Shown: positions 43,712-53,889, numbered from the stretch's first letter. The stretch is 64,000 nt of DNA from Mesorhizobium sp. M00.F.Ca.ET.216.01.1.1 (GCF_004010325.2 NZ_SADR02000005.1:228625-292624); one strand, 5' to 3'. The notes: generated by a model not told the origin, from the letters alone. A program made the numbers and translations.

Positions 43712-44242
43712 ATGAACGAGCCTTCGAGGGGAAGCGCGAAAACCATCAAGCTGGCGGAACGCCGGGTTTTCTCCCAGTCCTTCAAGCCGCTTTACCAGGA
43801 AGGTATGGGGCTGGTCGAGCAGGCAGCCGAATATCTCGACGGCAAGGGCCGGGCCGAGGCCAAGAAACTGTCCAGATTGGCGGCGACGCTTTACGCGGCC
43901 GAGTCGATGCGGCTGACCACAAGGCTGATGCAGGTCGCGTCCTGGCTGCTTTTGCAGCGGGCGGCGAATTCCGGCGAGATGACGCGCGACCAGGTCGCTT
44001 CCGAAAAATCCAAGGTGCGTCTCGACACCGCGTCCGCCCATGACGAAGCGGCTGGCTGGAACGAACTGCCCAAGGATTTCATCGACCTCGTCACCCGCTC
44101 GTTGCGCCTGCAGGCGCTGGTGCGTCGTATGGACGAGGAAATCTACGGCAGCGGCATGGTCGACACGGCGCTCGCAGGCCGTCGCGCCAATCCGGTTTCC
44201 GACCAGATCAGCCTGCTCAACACGGCTTTCGCCCGCGGCTGA
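43712..44242 (+). CDS. rcdA: RcdA homologue (DUF1465), regulator of CtrA degradation
   Basis: The 176-residue protein matches DUF1465/RcdA: FSQSFKPLYQEGMGLVEQAA, YLDGKGRAEAKKLSR and ESMRLTTRLMQVASWLLLQR. It is predicted all-helical and soluble. In Caulobacter RcdA is an adaptor that helps deliver CtrA and other clients to ClpXP. The ATG at 43712 follows AGGGGCG; the frame is open to 43547 across the sRNA terminator, so earlier starts are unlikely. A perfect CtrA box lies upstream. Next comes ruvC on the same strand, 74 bases away. Confidence 0.87.
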   Translation: MNEPSRGSAKTIKLAERRVFSQSFKPLYQEGMGLVEQAAEYLDGKGRAEAKKLSRLAATLYAAESMRLTTRLMQVASWLLLQRAANSGEMTRDQVASEKSKVRLDTASAHDEAAGWNELPKDFIDLVTRSLRLQALVRRMDEEIYGSGMVDTALAGRRANPVSDQISLLNTAFARG

Positions 44243-44316
44243 GGCCGTGCTGCAACTCGTTTCTGATTTGTTCACATTTCGCTGGCATCGCCATTCGCCA
44301 AGGGTAGACTTGGCGA

Positions 44317-44826
44317 ATGGGGGAAACGATTCGCATCATCGGCATTGATCCGGGACTCAGGCGCACCGGCTGGGGCATCGTCGAGAGCCATGGAAATTCG
44401 CTGCGCTTCGTTGCCTCCGGCACCGTGCGTTCCGACGACGAGGCGGCGTTGGCGGTGCGTCTGTGCCAGTTGCATGACGGGCTTGCAGAAATCCTGCATG
44501 CCGCCATGCCGCGCGAGGCCGCGGTCGAACAGACCTTCGTCAACAAGGACGCGGCGGCAACGCTGAAGCTCGGCCAGGCGCGCGGCATCGCCATGCTGGT
44601 GCCGGCACGTGCCGGGCTGGTCGTTGCCGAATATGCGCCCAATGCCGTCAAGAAGGCAGTGATCGGCGTCGGCCATGGCGACAAGAAGCAGATCCACATG
44701 ATGGTCAAGGTACTGATGCCGAAGGCGACGTTCGACACCGACGACGCCGCCGATGCGCTGGCCATCGCCATCTGCCACGCGCATCACCGGCAGAGTGTCG
44801 CCTACAGGATGGCGGTTGCCGGTTAG
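44317..44826 (+). CDS. ruvC: Holliday junction resolvase RuvC
   Basis: The 169-residue protein shows the RuvC fold with catalytic acids Asp11 ([12 protein letters not shown]), Glu71 (VEQTFVN), and Asp143 and Asp146 ([12 protein letters not shown]). It cuts four-way DNA junctions with RuvAB. It opens the ruv block but is separated from ruvA by a toxin-antitoxin pair, whereas related genomes usually have ruvC and ruvA adjacent. Confidence 0.95.
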   Translation: MGETIRIIGIDPGLRRTGWGIVESHGNSLRFVASGTVRSDDEAALAVRLCQLHDGLAEILHAAMPREAAVEQTFVNKDAAATLKLGQARGIAMLVPARAGLVVAEYAPNAVKKAVIGVGHGDKKQIHMMVKVLMPKATFDTDDAADALAIAICHAHHRQSVAYRMAVAG

Positions 44827-44860
44827 ATATGTTCTTGACTTGTTCTCTCCTGGGGCATAA

Positions 44861-44881
44861 GTAATACCGACGAGGTATTAC
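44861..44881. promoter_or_regulatory. Operator-like palindrome of the toxin-antitoxin module
   Basis: GTAATACC at 44861-44868 and GGTATTAC at 44874-44881 form a perfect dyad with a five-base centre, ending one base before the antitoxin ATG. TTGACT at 44835-44840 is a plausible -35. This suits autorepression by the AbrB-like antitoxin. Confidence 0.78.
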
Positions 44882-44882
44882 C

Positions 44883-45152
44883 ATGCGCGTGACAACCAAA
44901 GGACAGGTGACCATCCCGAAGGAAATACGGGACCATCTGGGTATTGGCCCGGGTTCCGAAGTTGAATTTGTCGCTACCGATGAAGGCGCTCGCGTCATCC
45001 CGGTCAACGAGAACATTACCGAAGCTGAGGCTTCGCGCAGGTTCAGCCAAGTGCTCGATCGCATGGCCGGCACGCTGGATTTGGGAGGCATGACCACGGA
45101 CGAATATATCGAGTGGCTGAGGGGCACCCGTGAAGATCTCGACATTGATTGA
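44883..45152 (+). CDS. AbrB-type antitoxin (VapB-like)
   Basis: The 89-residue protein has an N-terminal SpoVT/AbrB swapped-hairpin DNA-binding domain (VTTKGQVTIPKEIRDHLGIG) and a C-terminal helical tail that should wrap the toxin. It overlaps the toxin start by 23 bases, the usual arrangement for cotranslated antitoxin-toxin pairs. It probably represses the pair through the palindrome at 44861-44881. Confidence 0.88.
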   Translation: MRVTTKGQVTIPKEIRDHLGIGPGSEVEFVATDEGARVIPVNENITEAEASRRFSQVLDRMAGTLDLGGMTTDEYIEWLRGTREDLDID

Positions 45153-45549
45153 CACAAATGTGCTGATCGACGTCTGGGGTCCTGCCGGACGGGAGACGAA
45201 GTGGTCGGCATCAGCGCTCGTCGCATGCCATCGCGATGGCGCGTTGGTCATCAATACAATCGTCTGGTCCGAACTGGCACCGCTGATAACGACCGAGGCG
45301 GCACTTCGCAGAGCGGTTGATACGCTCAAGATCGATCGCCAATTCCTGCCATGGGAAGCGGCATTCCTGGCCGGTGTTGTCCATTCCCGATATCGTCGCG
45401 CCGGGGGACTTCGCGAACGGACCCTGCCCGATTTCTTCATTGGAGCCCACGCAGTCGTTGCCGGACATCGTCTGCTGACGCGCGATGCCGCGCGCTACCG
45501 CAACTACTTTCCGGATCTCGATATCATTTCTCCTGAAACCCATCCCTGA
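45130..45549 (+). CDS. PIN-domain toxin (VapC-like ribonuclease)
   Basis: The 139-residue protein keeps the PIN acidic residues: Asp8 (LIDTNVLID), Glu48 (WSELAP), Asp101 ([10 protein letters not shown]) and Asp119 (LLTRDAARY). VapC toxins cleave tRNA or rRNA when freed from their antitoxin. It begins with GTG at 45130 inside the antitoxin gene. It lies between ruvC and ruvA; ruvA begins ten bases after its stop, so transcription of ruvA may pass through or start within the module. Confidence 0.88.
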   Translation: MKISTLIDTNVLIDVWGPAGRETKWSASALVACHRDGALVINTIVWSELAPLITTEAALRRAVDTLKIDRQFLPWEAAFLAGVVHSRYRRAGGLRERTLPDFFIGAHAVVAGHRLLTRDAARYRNYFPDLDIISPETHP

Positions 45550-45559
45550 AGGCTCGGGC

Positions 45560-46180
45560 ATGATCGGCAAACTCAAGGGCACGCTGGACGAGATCGACGA
45601 GGATTTCTGTCTCGTCGACGTGCACGGCGTCGGCTATGTCGCCCATTGCTCGGCGCGCACGCTGGCGGCGTTGCCGGCGCCGGGCGAGGCGGTGGTGCTG
45701 TTCATTGAGACCTATGTGCGCGAGGACATGCTGCGGCTCTACGGATTCCAGTCGGTGCTGGAGCGCGAGTGGTTCCGGCTGCTGATGAACAATGTGCAGG
45801 GCGTCGGCGCCAAGGTGGCGCTGGCGATCCTGTCGACGCTGGCGCCGGCCGACCTCGCCAATGCCATCGCGCTGCGCGACATCGCCATGGTTTCGCGTGC
45901 GCCCGGCGTCGGCAAGAAGGTGGCCGAGCGCATCGTCACCGAATTGAGGAACAAGGCGCCAGCCTATGCGGGCGCTGCCTCCGGCACCATCGGCCTGAAG
46001 CAGGAACTCGGCGAAGGCGTAGCGCCGGCGCCGATCACTGATGCCGTCTCGGCGCTGGTCAATCTCGGCTATTCGCGCGACATCGCCGCCAATGCGGTGG
46101 CGGCGGCGCTGAAGACGGCCGGCGAGGGCGCGGATGCCTCCAAGCTGATCCGCTTCGGGCTGAAGGAGTTGGCGCGGTGA
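45560..46180 (+). CDS. ruvA: Holliday junction branch migration protein RuvA
   Basis: The 206-residue protein has domain I ([22 protein letters not shown] fold), the helix-hairpin-helix region ([16 protein letters not shown] and [18 protein letters not shown]), and a C-terminal domain III that touches RuvB. The ATG at 45560 gives the normal start; ten bases precede it after the PIN toxin gene. RuvA binds junctions and loads RuvB. Confidence 0.95.
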   Translation: MIGKLKGTLDEIDEDFCLVDVHGVGYVAHCSARTLAALPAPGEAVVLFIETYVREDMLRLYGFQSVLEREWFRLLMNNVQGVGAKVALAILSTLAPADLANAIALRDIAMVSRAPGVGKKVAERIVTELRNKAPAYAGAASGTIGLKQELGEGVAPAPITDAVSALVNLGYSRDIAANAVAAALKTAGEGADASKLIRFGLKELAR

Positions 46181-46223
46181 GACATCGCTTGTCCCGTTCG
46201 CCGCCCTGTGCAAGGAAGGCGAC

Positions 46224-47261
46224 ATGAGCCTTTCGCCCCGCCTGATTGCTCCCGACAAGCGCGGCGAGGACGCCGAGCAGACGCTGCGGCCGCAAACGCT
46301 CGACGACTTTGTCGGCCAAGCGGCGGTGCGGGCCAATCTCAAGGTCTTCGTCGAGGCCGCCAAGGGACGCAGCGAGGCGCTCGACCATGTGCTGTTTGTC
46401 GGACCGCCCGGCCTCGGCAAGACGACCCTGGCGCAGATCATGGCGCGCGAGCTTGGCGTCAATTTCCGTTCGACCTCCGGTCCGGTGATCGCCAAGGCCG
46501 GCGACCTTGCGGCGCTGCTCACCAATCTCGAAGACCGCGATGTGCTGTTCATCGACGAGATCCATCGGCTCAACCCGGCGGTGGAGGAAATCCTCTATCC
46601 GGCGATGGAGGATTTCCAGCTCGACCTGATCATCGGCGAAGGGCCGGCGGCGCGTTCGGTCAAGATCGACCTTGCCCGCTTCACCCTCGTCGCCGCCACC
46701 ACGCGGCTCGGCCTCTTGACCAACCCGCTGCGCGACCGCTTCGGCATTCCGGTACGGCTCAATTTCTACTCGGTCGAGGAACTGGAGCAGATCGTGCGCC
46801 GCGGCGCCCGCATCCTTGCAACGCCGCTCGGCGATGACGGCGCGCTGGAGATCGCGCGCCGCGCCCGCGGCACGCCACGCATCGCCGGCCGGCTGTTGCG
46901 CCGCGTGCGCGATTTTGCATCCGTGGCCGGTAATGGGCATGTCGATCGCCTGATCGCCGACGAGGCGCTGACACGGCTCGAGGTCGACGCGCTCGGCCTC
47001 GATGCGCTCGACCGCCGCTATCTGTCGATGATCGCCCGGAATTTCGGCGGCGGGCCGGTCGGCATCGAGACCATCGCGGCCGGGCTTTCGGAGCCGCGCG
47101 ACGCCATCGAGGACATCATCGAGCCGTATCTGATCCAGCAGGGGTTCATCCAGCGCACACCGCGCGGCCGCGTGCTGAGCGCCAATGCCTGGCGCCATCT
47201 CGGCCTCGACGCGCCGAAGGACCTGGCGCAGCAGCAGATCAGCCTGTTCCAGGAAGAGTAG
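46224..47261 (+). CDS. ruvB: Holliday junction helicase RuvB
   Basis: The 345-residue AAA+ motor carries Walker A GPPGLGKT at residues 60-67, Walker [11 protein letters not shown], the arginine finger region [16 protein letters not shown] and the C-terminal winged helix ([15 protein letters not shown]). It drives branch migration with RuvA. It starts 43 bases after ruvA. Length is typical. Confidence 0.96.
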   Translation: MSLSPRLIAPDKRGEDAEQTLRPQTLDDFVGQAAVRANLKVFVEAAKGRSEALDHVLFVGPPGLGKTTLAQIMARELGVNFRSTSGPVIAKAGDLAALLTNLEDRDVLFIDEIHRLNPAVEEILYPAMEDFQLDLIIGEGPAARSVKIDLARFTLVAATTRLGLLTNPLRDRFGIPVRLNFYSVEELEQIVRRGARILATPLGDDGALEIARRARGTPRIAGRLLRRVRDFASVAGNGHVDRLIADEALTRLEVDALGLDALDRRYLSMIARNFGGGPVGIETIAAGLSEPRDAIEDIIEPYLIQQGFIQRTPRGRVLSANAWRHLGLDAPKDLAQQQISLFQEE

Positions 47262-47388
47262 TTTTCGCTGCAGGCCTCCGCTCCTGCGCAAAATCTCCTC
47301 ATCCTGGTCGACTTGCCAGCGCATTTGCGGATTTTAACGCTTTGCGCTGTGGGGCGGTCGATCCCCACCAACTTGCTGGGGCCGGCCG

Positions 47389-48298
47389 ATGATAACCAGA
47401 CGTGCGCTTGATCGGCGGCTCATTGCTGTCGGCCGTCTCATTCAGCGCCTATGCGGTTGGCGTCGAGCCAATGGCGTTGACGCATGTGAAGCACTATTCA
47501 TTGACACCGCCACATTGGGCGGCCGGGTTGCGGCTGCGCATTGTCGCGCTTGCCGACATCCATGCCTGCCGGCCATGGATGACGCCGGAGCGGATCGGTG
47601 CGCTTGTCGAGCAGGCGAACGCATTGCAGCCGGATCTGACCGTCCTGCTTGGCGATTATACCGCCGGGACACGCCTGGTGTCAGACTGGGTGAATGCGTC
47701 GGACTGGGCGTCAGCCCTGTCCGGGCTGAAGGCGCCGCTCGGCGTGTGGTCGATCCTCGGCAATCATGACTGGTGGGAGGATCTTGCCGCGCAGCAGGCC
47801 GAGGGCGGGCCGACGGTGGCGCGAACAGCGCTCGAGAGTGTCGGCATCCCGGTGTGGGAGAATGATGTCGTGCGCCTGGAAAAAGACGGGCACGGCTTCT
47901 GGCTCGCCGGACTTGCCGACCAGTTGGCATTGCGACCTGGCAAAGCCTGGGGCCGCACCGGGTTCAGGGGACTGGATGATCTCAACGGCACGCTGACGAA
48001 GGTGAGCGACCATTCGCCTGTCATCCTGCTCGCGCATGAGCCGGACATATTCCCTGAGGTACCGTGGCGGGTTTCGCTGACCCTGTCCGGCCACACCCAT
48101 GGCGGACAGGCGCGGCTGTTCGGCTATTCACCGGTCGTGCCGTCCCGGTTCGGCAACCGTTTTGCTTATGGCCACGTCGTCGAGCACGACCGCAACCTGA
48201 TCATTTCCGGCGGGCTCGGTTTCAGCATCGTGCCGGTGCGCTTCGGCGTTCGCCCGGAAATCCTGTCGATCGATCTTGGCCTCAATGAAGTGACCTGA
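47389..48298 (+). pseudogene. Metallophosphoesterase, probably frameshifted at its Tat signal
   Basis: The main frame (GTG at 47402) encodes 298 residues with calcineurin-like motifs in order: ADIHACRPW, LLGDYTAG, GNHDWWE, and SGHTHGGQARLF. These proteins of the YkuE/YaeI type are usually exported. From the ATG at 47389 the frame reads MITRRAL, a twin-arginine start, then goes astray; removing one G at 47410 joins it to IGGSLLSAVSFSAYAVGVEP, a complete Tat signal. So the likely full start is 47389 with a one-base insertion. If GTG 47402 is the true start, the gene is intact but lacks a twin-arginine pair. Family members hydrolyse phosphodiesters, for example in lipid A precursors. Confidence 0.7.
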
Positions 48299-48501
48299 TC
48301 CCGTGCTTGACATCAGGCTCGGCCTCGTCGCCGTCGAAAGCGCGACGATGCCGAAGGCTTGGCCGGTCAGCGCCAGAGCGGCCAGCACAGGCAGTGCTGC
48401 CATCAAGGTCTTGATCATCGCCGTCAACAGTGCCATCGGGTTCATGCGCTGGTGGTTCAGGAAAAAACAGGTCCCCGGGCAGGCCCGAAAAGGAAAGCGC
48501 A

Positions 48502-48975
48502 ATGGACGATCACGGTGAATCGGCGACGCTGTCCGCAGGGCTTTCTGGCGCGCTGACGGATTTCGGCCACCGGCTGATGGCGCGTGTCTACTATGCCGAC
48601 ACCGATTTCTCCGGCGTCGTCTACCACGCGCGCTATCTCGAATTCTTCGAGCGCGGCCGTTCCGATTACCTGCGACTTGCCGGCGTCCACCACACTGAGC
48701 TTGCCGACGGCGCGCATGGCGAAAGAATAGTCTGGGTGGTGCGACGCATGGAGATCGACTTCCGCGCGCCCGCCCGCATGGATGACATCCTGACCATCGA
48801 CACGCGCACGGAGGATATCTCCGGCGCCCGCATCTTCATGGCGCAGCAGTTGAAGCGCGGCAGCGAGGTGCTGGTCGAGGCGCGGGTCGAGGCGGCTATC
48901 ATCGGCGGTAATGGCCGGCCAAGACGCTTCCCGAAGGAGTGGGTGGCAGCCTTCATGCCCAAGGCGCGCGCCTGA
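48502..48975 (+). CDS. ybgC: Tol-Pal-associated acyl-CoA thioesterase YbgC
   Basis: The 157-residue hot-dog-fold thioesterase has the YbgC signature YADTDFSGVVYHARYLEFFE with the catalytic Asp, then RGRSDYLR. It hydrolyses acyl-CoAs and is linked to phospholipid metabolism at the envelope. AAAAGGAAAG precedes the ATG at 48502. It is followed by tolQ across 316 bases. The 203 bases before it contain no recognised gene. Confidence 0.92.
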   Translation: MDDHGESATLSAGLSGALTDFGHRLMARVYYADTDFSGVVYHARYLEFFERGRSDYLRLAGVHHTELADGAHGERIVWVVRRMEIDFRAPARMDDILTIDTRTEDISGARIFMAQQLKRGSEVLVEARVEAAIIGGNGRPRRFPKEWVAAFMPKARA

Positions 48976-49291
48976 AATTTCCTGACGCCGGCGATCGCGG
49001 ACCCCGTGGCTCGCTCTGCCATGCCGGCGAAATGACGTGTGCCCGGTGGCAGGGTGGGGGCGCGGCAATGCGCCGCGCCATCTATCCTAACCCATCCTTA
49101 ACCATAACGGTTCATGAAGAGATTGGTGAAGATTGGAGGAATCCAGCGCCTTCCTTTCACCAATATTTGCCCTGAAAAGGCCGCGAACGGCGCATTTTTG
49201 GGGTTATTCCGGAAGCTTTGAGCGAACGGACCACGAGGGATGCCCATGGGCCAGCCGCCAGCCATGCCCGGAAAATCTTAAGGACGTTACC
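48976..49291. promoter_or_regulatory. Intergenic region before tolQ with a near-consensus CtrA box
   Basis: This 316-base gap holds a GC hairpin without T tract (GGCGCGGC 49059, GCCGCGCC 49072) and, at 49087-49101, CTAA-N7-TTAA followed by C, one mismatch from the CtrA pattern. It probably holds the tol operon promoter. No gene is seen. Confidence 0.5.
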
Positions 49292-50002
49292 ATGGAAAAT
49301 ATCGCACTCGCCGAACCGGGCGCGCACTTGTCGATTTGGGCACTGTTCATACAAGCCAGCTGGGTGGTCAAGCTGGTCATGATCGGGCTGCTCTGCGCCT
49401 CGATCTGGACATGGGCGATCATCGTCGACAAGCTCGTCGCCTATGCCCGCATGCGGCTGGCGCTCAACCGCTTCGAACAGGTGTTCTGGTCGGGACAGTC
49501 GCTGGAAGAGCTCTACCGCACGCTCGCCGACCGCAAGACCACCGGCATGGGGGCGATCTTCGTTGCCGCCATGCGCGAATGGAAGAAGAGCTTCGAGAAG
49601 GGCGCGAAATCGCCGCTCGGCCTGCAGACCCGCATCGACAAGGCGATGGACCTGGCGCTGACCCGCGAGATGGAGCGGCTGGAAGGGCGCCTCGGCTTTC
49701 TGGCCACCACCGGGTCAGCGGCGCCGTTCATCGGCCTGTTCGGCACCGTGATCGGCATCATGACCTCGTTCCAGGCGATCGCCGCCTCGAAGAACACCAG
49801 CCTGTCGGTGGTCGCACCCGGCATCGCCGAGGCGCTACTGGCGACGGCCATCGGCCTGCTCGCCGCCATTCCCGCCGTCATCGCCTACAACAAGCTGTCA
49901 TCCGATGCGAACAAGATCGGCGTGCGGATGGAGGGGTTCGCCGACGAGTTCTCCGCCATACTCTCGCGCCAAATCGATGAAAAAGTCGCACAGAAGGCCT
50001 GA
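49292..50002 (+). CDS. tolQ: Tol-Pal system proton channel TolQ
   Basis: The 236-residue inner-membrane protein has three helices (about residues 15-38, 135-155 and 165-190), with the core LGFLATTGSAAPFIGLFGTV and GIAEALLATAIGLLAAIPAV. With TolR it uses the proton gradient to energise TolA. An AAGGACG ribosome-binding site is positioned before ATG 49292. The first gene of tolQRAB-pal; tolR starts ten bases after its stop. Confidence 0.95.
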   Translation: MENIALAEPGAHLSIWALFIQASWVVKLVMIGLLCASIWTWAIIVDKLVAYARMRLALNRFEQVFWSGQSLEELYRTLADRKTTGMGAIFVAAMREWKKSFEKGAKSPLGLQTRIDKAMDLALTREMERLEGRLGFLATTGSAAPFIGLFGTVIGIMTSFQAIAASKNTSLSVVAPGIAEALLATAIGLLAAIPAVIAYNKLSSDANKIGVRMEGFADEFSAILSRQIDEKVAQKA

Positions 50003-50012
50003 GGAGTAACGC

Positions 50013-50465
50013 ATGGGTATGTCCGTAGGCATAGCGGGGCGCGGCGGGCGCGGCCACAGGCGGCGCGGCCGCCATCACGGCCTGATGTCGGAGATCAACG
50101 TCACGCCGATGGTCGACGTGATGCTGGTGCTTTTGATCATCTTCATGGTCGCGGCGCCGCTGTTGACGGTCGGCGTGCCGATCGACCTGCCGGATACGCA
50201 GGCCAAGGCGATGAACGCCGACACGCAGCCGATCACCGTCTCCATCAACGCCGCCGGCCAGATCTATCTCCAGGAGACCGAAATCCCGGTCGAGGAGCTG
50301 GTGGCGAAACTGCAGGCAATTTCGAAGACCGGTTACGACGAGCGCATTTTCATACGCGGTGACAAGGCCACCGACTATGGCACGGCGATGAAGGTGATGG
50401 CCCGTATCTCGGCCGCCGGTTACAAGAATATCGGCCTCGTCTCGCTGCAGGAACAGGATCAATAG
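50013..50465 (+). CDS. tolR: Tol-Pal system protein TolR
   Basis: The 150-residue protein has a basic N-terminus (RGGRGHRRRGRHHG), then SEINVTPMVDVMLVLLIIFM with the proton-carrying aspartate, and a periplasmic domain of about 100 residues. It is the stator partner of TolQ. A GAGGAG ribosome-binding site precedes its ATG. Confidence 0.95.
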   Translation: MGMSVGIAGRGGRGHRRRGRHHGLMSEINVTPMVDVMLVLLIIFMVAAPLLTVGVPIDLPDTQAKAMNADTQPITVSINAAGQIYLQETEIPVEELVAKLQAISKTGYDERIFIRGDKATDYGTAMKVMARISAAGYKNIGLVSLQEQDQ

Positions 50466-50467
50466 AG

Positions 50468-51625
50468 TTGAGAACCGGCCTCACCACATCGGTGATTCTG
50501 CATGCGGCGGTGATATCCTTCGGGCTGTTCACGCTGTCATCGCCGGCCGCGCTGCCCGCATCCGATGTCGAGGCGCTGCCGATCGCCATCGTGCCGATGG
50601 AAGCCATGACGCAGATCCAGCAAGGCGACAAGAAGGCGGTGCTCCACGAGAAGCCGGCGCCGGTTCCGACCCAGCGCCCGGATATCGTCCCCGATGCGCA
50701 GAAGATCGGTGAGAACAGCGTCGATACCGACAAGCCGGTGACGCCGGAAGCCAAGCCGAAGCCGGTCGATCTGGCCGCGGCGCCGCCGCCCGCACCGACG
50801 CCCATCGAGAAGCCGAAGACCGAGGACGTGCCGAAGCCGAAGGAGGAGCCGAAACCAATCCCGGCGACGGAAGTGGCGCCGACGCCGCAGCCGAAGGAAG
50901 AGGTGAAACCCGAGCCGGTCAAGCAGGCGAACCCCAAGCCGACGCCGGCCAAGGAGCCGACGCCTGCGCCGCCGCAGGACAAGACCGCCGCTATCCAGCC
51001 GCAGCCCGAGATCAAGCCCGATGCGGTCGCCGAAGCAATAGAAAAAGAGCAGCCCACCGATGCGGCGCAGCTTCCGGATTCGGCGCCCACGCCGGAAGCC
51101 CGGCCAAAGCCGCAGCCGGCCCAGGCCGAAAGCGCCAAGGCGCCGGAGCGCAAGGACGCCGACAAGCCGGTCAAGGAAGCCTCGTCGAGGCCGAAGTCTG
51201 AAGACAAGCAGTTCAATGCCGACGAGATTTCCGCCCTGCTCGACAAGCAGAAGCCGTCCGGCGGCGGCGCCAAGCGCTCGACCCAGCAGGCGTCGCTGGG
51301 CGGTGACAAAACGACCGGAAGCAAGCTCAGCCAGAGCGAAACGGACTCACTACGCGGCCAGGTGCAGCGTTGCTGGAACATTCCAGCCGGCGCCGCAGAC
51401 GCAGGAAATCTCAAGGTCTCGGTCAAGTTCAAGCTTGACCAATCCGGTGCTCTCGTAGGCCCGGTCGACATCATTTCGGGCGGCGGTTCAGACGGTGTCC
51501 AGCGCGCTGCTGCCGAGTCCGCTCGTCGCGCCGTTGCGCGCTGCTCGCCCTACACCCTTCCTGCCGACAAGTATGACGCCTGGGCGGACGTCATCGTCAA
51601 TTTCGATCCGAGCGAGATGTTCTGA
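50468..51625 (+). CDS. tolA: Tol-Pal system protein TolA
   Basis: The 385-residue protein starts with TTG two bases after tolR. It has one N-terminal membrane helix ([18 protein letters not shown]), a long Pro/Lys/Ala/Glu-rich middle (about residues 50-240) that would span the periplasm, and a C-terminal TolA domain ([20 protein letters not shown]). TolA links the inner-membrane motor with Pal and TolB. The proline-rich middle, not the alanine-rich helix of E. coli TolA, is typical of rhizobia. Confidence 0.93.
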   Translation: MRTGLTTSVILHAAVISFGLFTLSSPAALPASDVEALPIAIVPMEAMTQIQQGDKKAVLHEKPAPVPTQRPDIVPDAQKIGENSVDTDKPVTPEAKPKPVDLAAAPPPAPTPIEKPKTEDVPKPKEEPKPIPATEVAPTPQPKEEVKPEPVKQANPKPTPAKEPTPAPPQDKTAAIQPQPEIKPDAVAEAIEKEQPTDAAQLPDSAPTPEARPKPQPAQAESAKAPERKDADKPVKEASSRPKSEDKQFNADEISALLDKQKPSGGGAKRSTQQASLGGDKTTGSKLSQSETDSLRGQVQRCWNIPAGAADAGNLKVSVKFKLDQSGALVGPVDIISGGGSDGVQRAAAESARRAVARCSPYTLPADKYDAWADVIVNFDPSEMF

Positions 51626-51657
51626 GGAACTGTCGCGCACGACCAAGAGGATACCTA

Positions 51658-52968
51658 ATGAAGAGATTTTTCGCGACGCTGCTGATGATCGGCACGGTTG
51701 CCATCGGCTTGAGCGGGCTCGCCACGCTGCCGGCAAAGGCGCTGGTCGAGATCGACGTGAACAAGGGCAATATTGAGCCGCTGCCGATCGCCATCACCGA
51801 TTTCCAGGGCGGCGATGCGCTGGGCGCGGAGATCTCCGGCATCGTCAGTGCCGACCTGAAACGCTCGGGCCTGTTCGCGCCAATCGACAAGAGCGCCTTC
51901 ATCGAAAAGATCTCCAATCCGGACGCCTCACCACGCTTCGACGACTGGAAGGTGATCAATGCGCAGGCATTGGTGACCGGCAGCGTCGGCAAGGAAGCCG
52001 ACGGCCGCATTCGTGCCCAATACCGGCTGTGGGACACTTTTGCCGGCCAGCAGCTTTCCGGCGAGCAGTTCTTCGCCAATGACGCCAACACAAGGCGCGT
52101 CGCCCATATCATCGCCGACGCCATCTATGAGCGGCTGACCGGCGAGAAAGGCTATTTCGACACGCGCGTCGTCTTCATCGACGAATCGGGCGCCAAGAAC
52201 GCGCGCAAGAAGCGCCTGGCCATCATGGACCAGGACGGCGCCAACGTCCGCTACCTCTCGGACGGCCGGGCGATCGTGCTGACGCCGCGTTTCTCGCCGA
52301 ACCGCCAGGAAATCACCTACATGTCCTACGAGAGCGGCCAGCCGAAGGTCTATCTCCTGCAGATCGAAACCGGCCAGCGCGAACTGGTCGGCAACTTTCC
52401 CGGCATGACCTTTGCGCCGCGCTTTTCGCCCGACGGCCAGAAGGTGATCATGAGCCTGCTGCGCGACGACGGCAATTCCAACATCTTCGCCATGCATCTG
52501 CGAAGCCGCGCAACGACCAGGCTGACCAATTCGGCCGCAATCGACACCTCGCCGTCCTATTCGCCGGACGGCAGCAAGGTGGTGTTCACCTCCGACCGCG
52601 GCGGCCGTGCGCAGATCTATGTGATGGGCGCCGACGGCTCGGGCCAGACCCGCATCTCCTTCGGCGACGGCGTCTATTCGACGCCGGTGTGGTCTCCGCG
52701 CGGCGACCTCATCGCCTTCACCAAGCAGACCGGCGGCGAGTTCCAGATCGGCGTCATGCGCACCGACGGTTCGGGCGAGCGCATCCTTTCGACAGGCTTC
52801 CAGCAGGAGGGGCCGACCTGGGCGCCGAACGGCCGCGTGCTGATGTTCTTTCGTGATTCCAACGGCGGACCTAAACTCGTATCGGTCGATCTTACCGGCC
52901 GCAACGAACAGCCGATTCCAACGGCGAACTTCGCTTCGGACCCGGCCTGGTCGCCGCTGCTCGAGTAG
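51658..52968 (+). CDS. tolB: Tol-Pal system periplasmic protein TolB
   Basis: The 436-residue protein has a signal peptide ([20 protein letters not shown], cleavage near AKA-L), an N-terminal alpha/beta domain, and a six-bladed beta-propeller with the repeated SPDG/SP-type motifs ([36 protein letters not shown]). It shuttles between TolA and Pal. Length is typical. Confidence 0.96.
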   Translation: MKRFFATLLMIGTVAIGLSGLATLPAKALVEIDVNKGNIEPLPIAITDFQGGDALGAEISGIVSADLKRSGLFAPIDKSAFIEKISNPDASPRFDDWKVINAQALVTGSVGKEADGRIRAQYRLWDTFAGQQLSGEQFFANDANTRRVAHIIADAIYERLTGEKGYFDTRVVFIDESGAKNARKKRLAIMDQDGANVRYLSDGRAIVLTPRFSPNRQEITYMSYESGQPKVYLLQIETGQRELVGNFPGMTFAPRFSPDGQKVIMSLLRDDGNSNIFAMHLRSRATTRLTNSAAIDTSPSYSPDGSKVVFTSDRGGRAQIYVMGADGSGQTRISFGDGVYSTPVWSPRGDLIAFTKQTGGEFQIGVMRTDGSGERILSTGFQQEGPTWAPNGRVLMFFRDSNGGPKLVSVDLTGRNEQPIPTANFASDPAWSPLLE

Positions 52969-53120
52969 CGTGGCAACGATGCCGGAAAATGCGCTTTTTC
53001 GGCCGGCTTTTCGCGCCTTGGTCGCGTTTTGGCCGCATTTTCGCCTACGGTCCGCACACATTGTGAACCTCGGGTAAACGGCTGCGGACGGCAGCTGAAA
53101 CCAAATTTTAACCATGTTTC

Positions 53121-53135
53121 TTGAATGCCGGTTAA
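53121..53135. promoter_or_regulatory. Near-consensus CtrA box upstream of pal
   Basis: TTGA-N7-TTAA followed by C (53121-53124, 53132-53135) differs from the CtrA pattern by one base. It lies 59 bases before the pal start in a 225-base gap after tolB, so pal may have its own promoter. Confidence 0.45.
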
Positions 53136-53193
53136 CGCAAACGTGGTTACTGGGTGATCAACGAAATCACTCGAAATGCGAAGGAGAGGCGGC

Positions 53194-53700
53194 ATGGGTC
53201 GTATCGCAGCACTTACCAGAAACCCGGTGATGATCGCGCTGGTGGCGTCGCTCGCCATCGCCGGTTGCGCTTCGAAAAAGACCCCGAACAGCGCCGCCGA
53301 TCTCGGCCTTAGCGGTGCCGGAGCGGCAACGCCCGGGTCGGCACAGGACTTCACCGTCAACATCGGCGACCGCATCTTCTTCGACACGGACTCATCCGCG
53401 ATCCGCGCCGACGCGCAGACGACGCTTTCGCGCCAGGCGCAGTGGCTTAACCAGTACAAGCAATATGCGATCGTCGTCGAGGGCCATGCCGACGAGCGCG
53501 GCACGCGCGAATACAATCTTGCGCTCGGTGCCCGCCGCGCCGCCGCCACCCGCGACTTCCTTATCGCAAAAGGTGTTTCCGCCCAGCGCCTGAAGACCAT
53601 TTCCTACGGCAAGGAGCGTCCGGTCGCGGTCTGCGACGATATCTCCTGCTGGTCGCAGAATCGCCGCGCCGTCACCACGCTCGGCGGTGCCGGTTCCTGA
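53194..53700 (+). CDS. pal: Peptidoglycan-associated lipoprotein Pal
   Basis: The 168-residue protein has a lipobox (LAIAGC, lipidated Cys25) after a signal sequence and a C-terminal OmpA-like domain (VVEGHADERGTREYNLALGARRA, then NRRAV). It anchors the outer membrane to peptidoglycan. AAGGAGAG precedes ATG 53194; an in-frame ATG at 53176 adds six residues. A strong terminator follows. Confidence 0.95.
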   Translation: MGRIAALTRNPVMIALVASLAIAGCASKKTPNSAADLGLSGAGAATPGSAQDFTVNIGDRIFFDTDSSAIRADAQTTLSRQAQWLNQYKQYAIVVEGHADERGTREYNLALGARRAAATRDFLIAKGVSAQRLKTISYGKERPVAVCDDISCWSQNRRAVTTLGGAGS

Positions 53701-53727
53701 TCGGCAGAAATACAACACTTCGACGCG

Positions 53728-53754
53728 AAAGGCGGCCTCATGGCCGCCTTTTTC
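53728..53754 (+). terminator. Rho-independent terminator after pal
   Basis: A 10-base-pair perfect stem (AAAGGCGGCC 53728-53737, GGCCGCCTTT 53742-53751) with a four-base loop and following Ts. Confidence 0.9.
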
Positions 53755-53889
53755 ATATGCTGTCCTTTGAGTGCTGTCCTTCGAAACAAAATTTGGCCGA
53801 AGTCTCGCGTCCTGCTAAAAGCCGAGGGCGCTTGATCCCACTCCGGCAGGAAGGGCGTAACAGGCTAACGATTTCACGGCGAGAGGCAC

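Noticed and set aside
48128..48502. Minus-strand open frame with a hydrophobic stretch before ybgC
   Set aside because: It has a signal-like segment (TLMAALPVLAALALTG) but runs antisense into the metallophosphoesterase gene and has no clear ribosome-binding site; kept only as a remote possibility.
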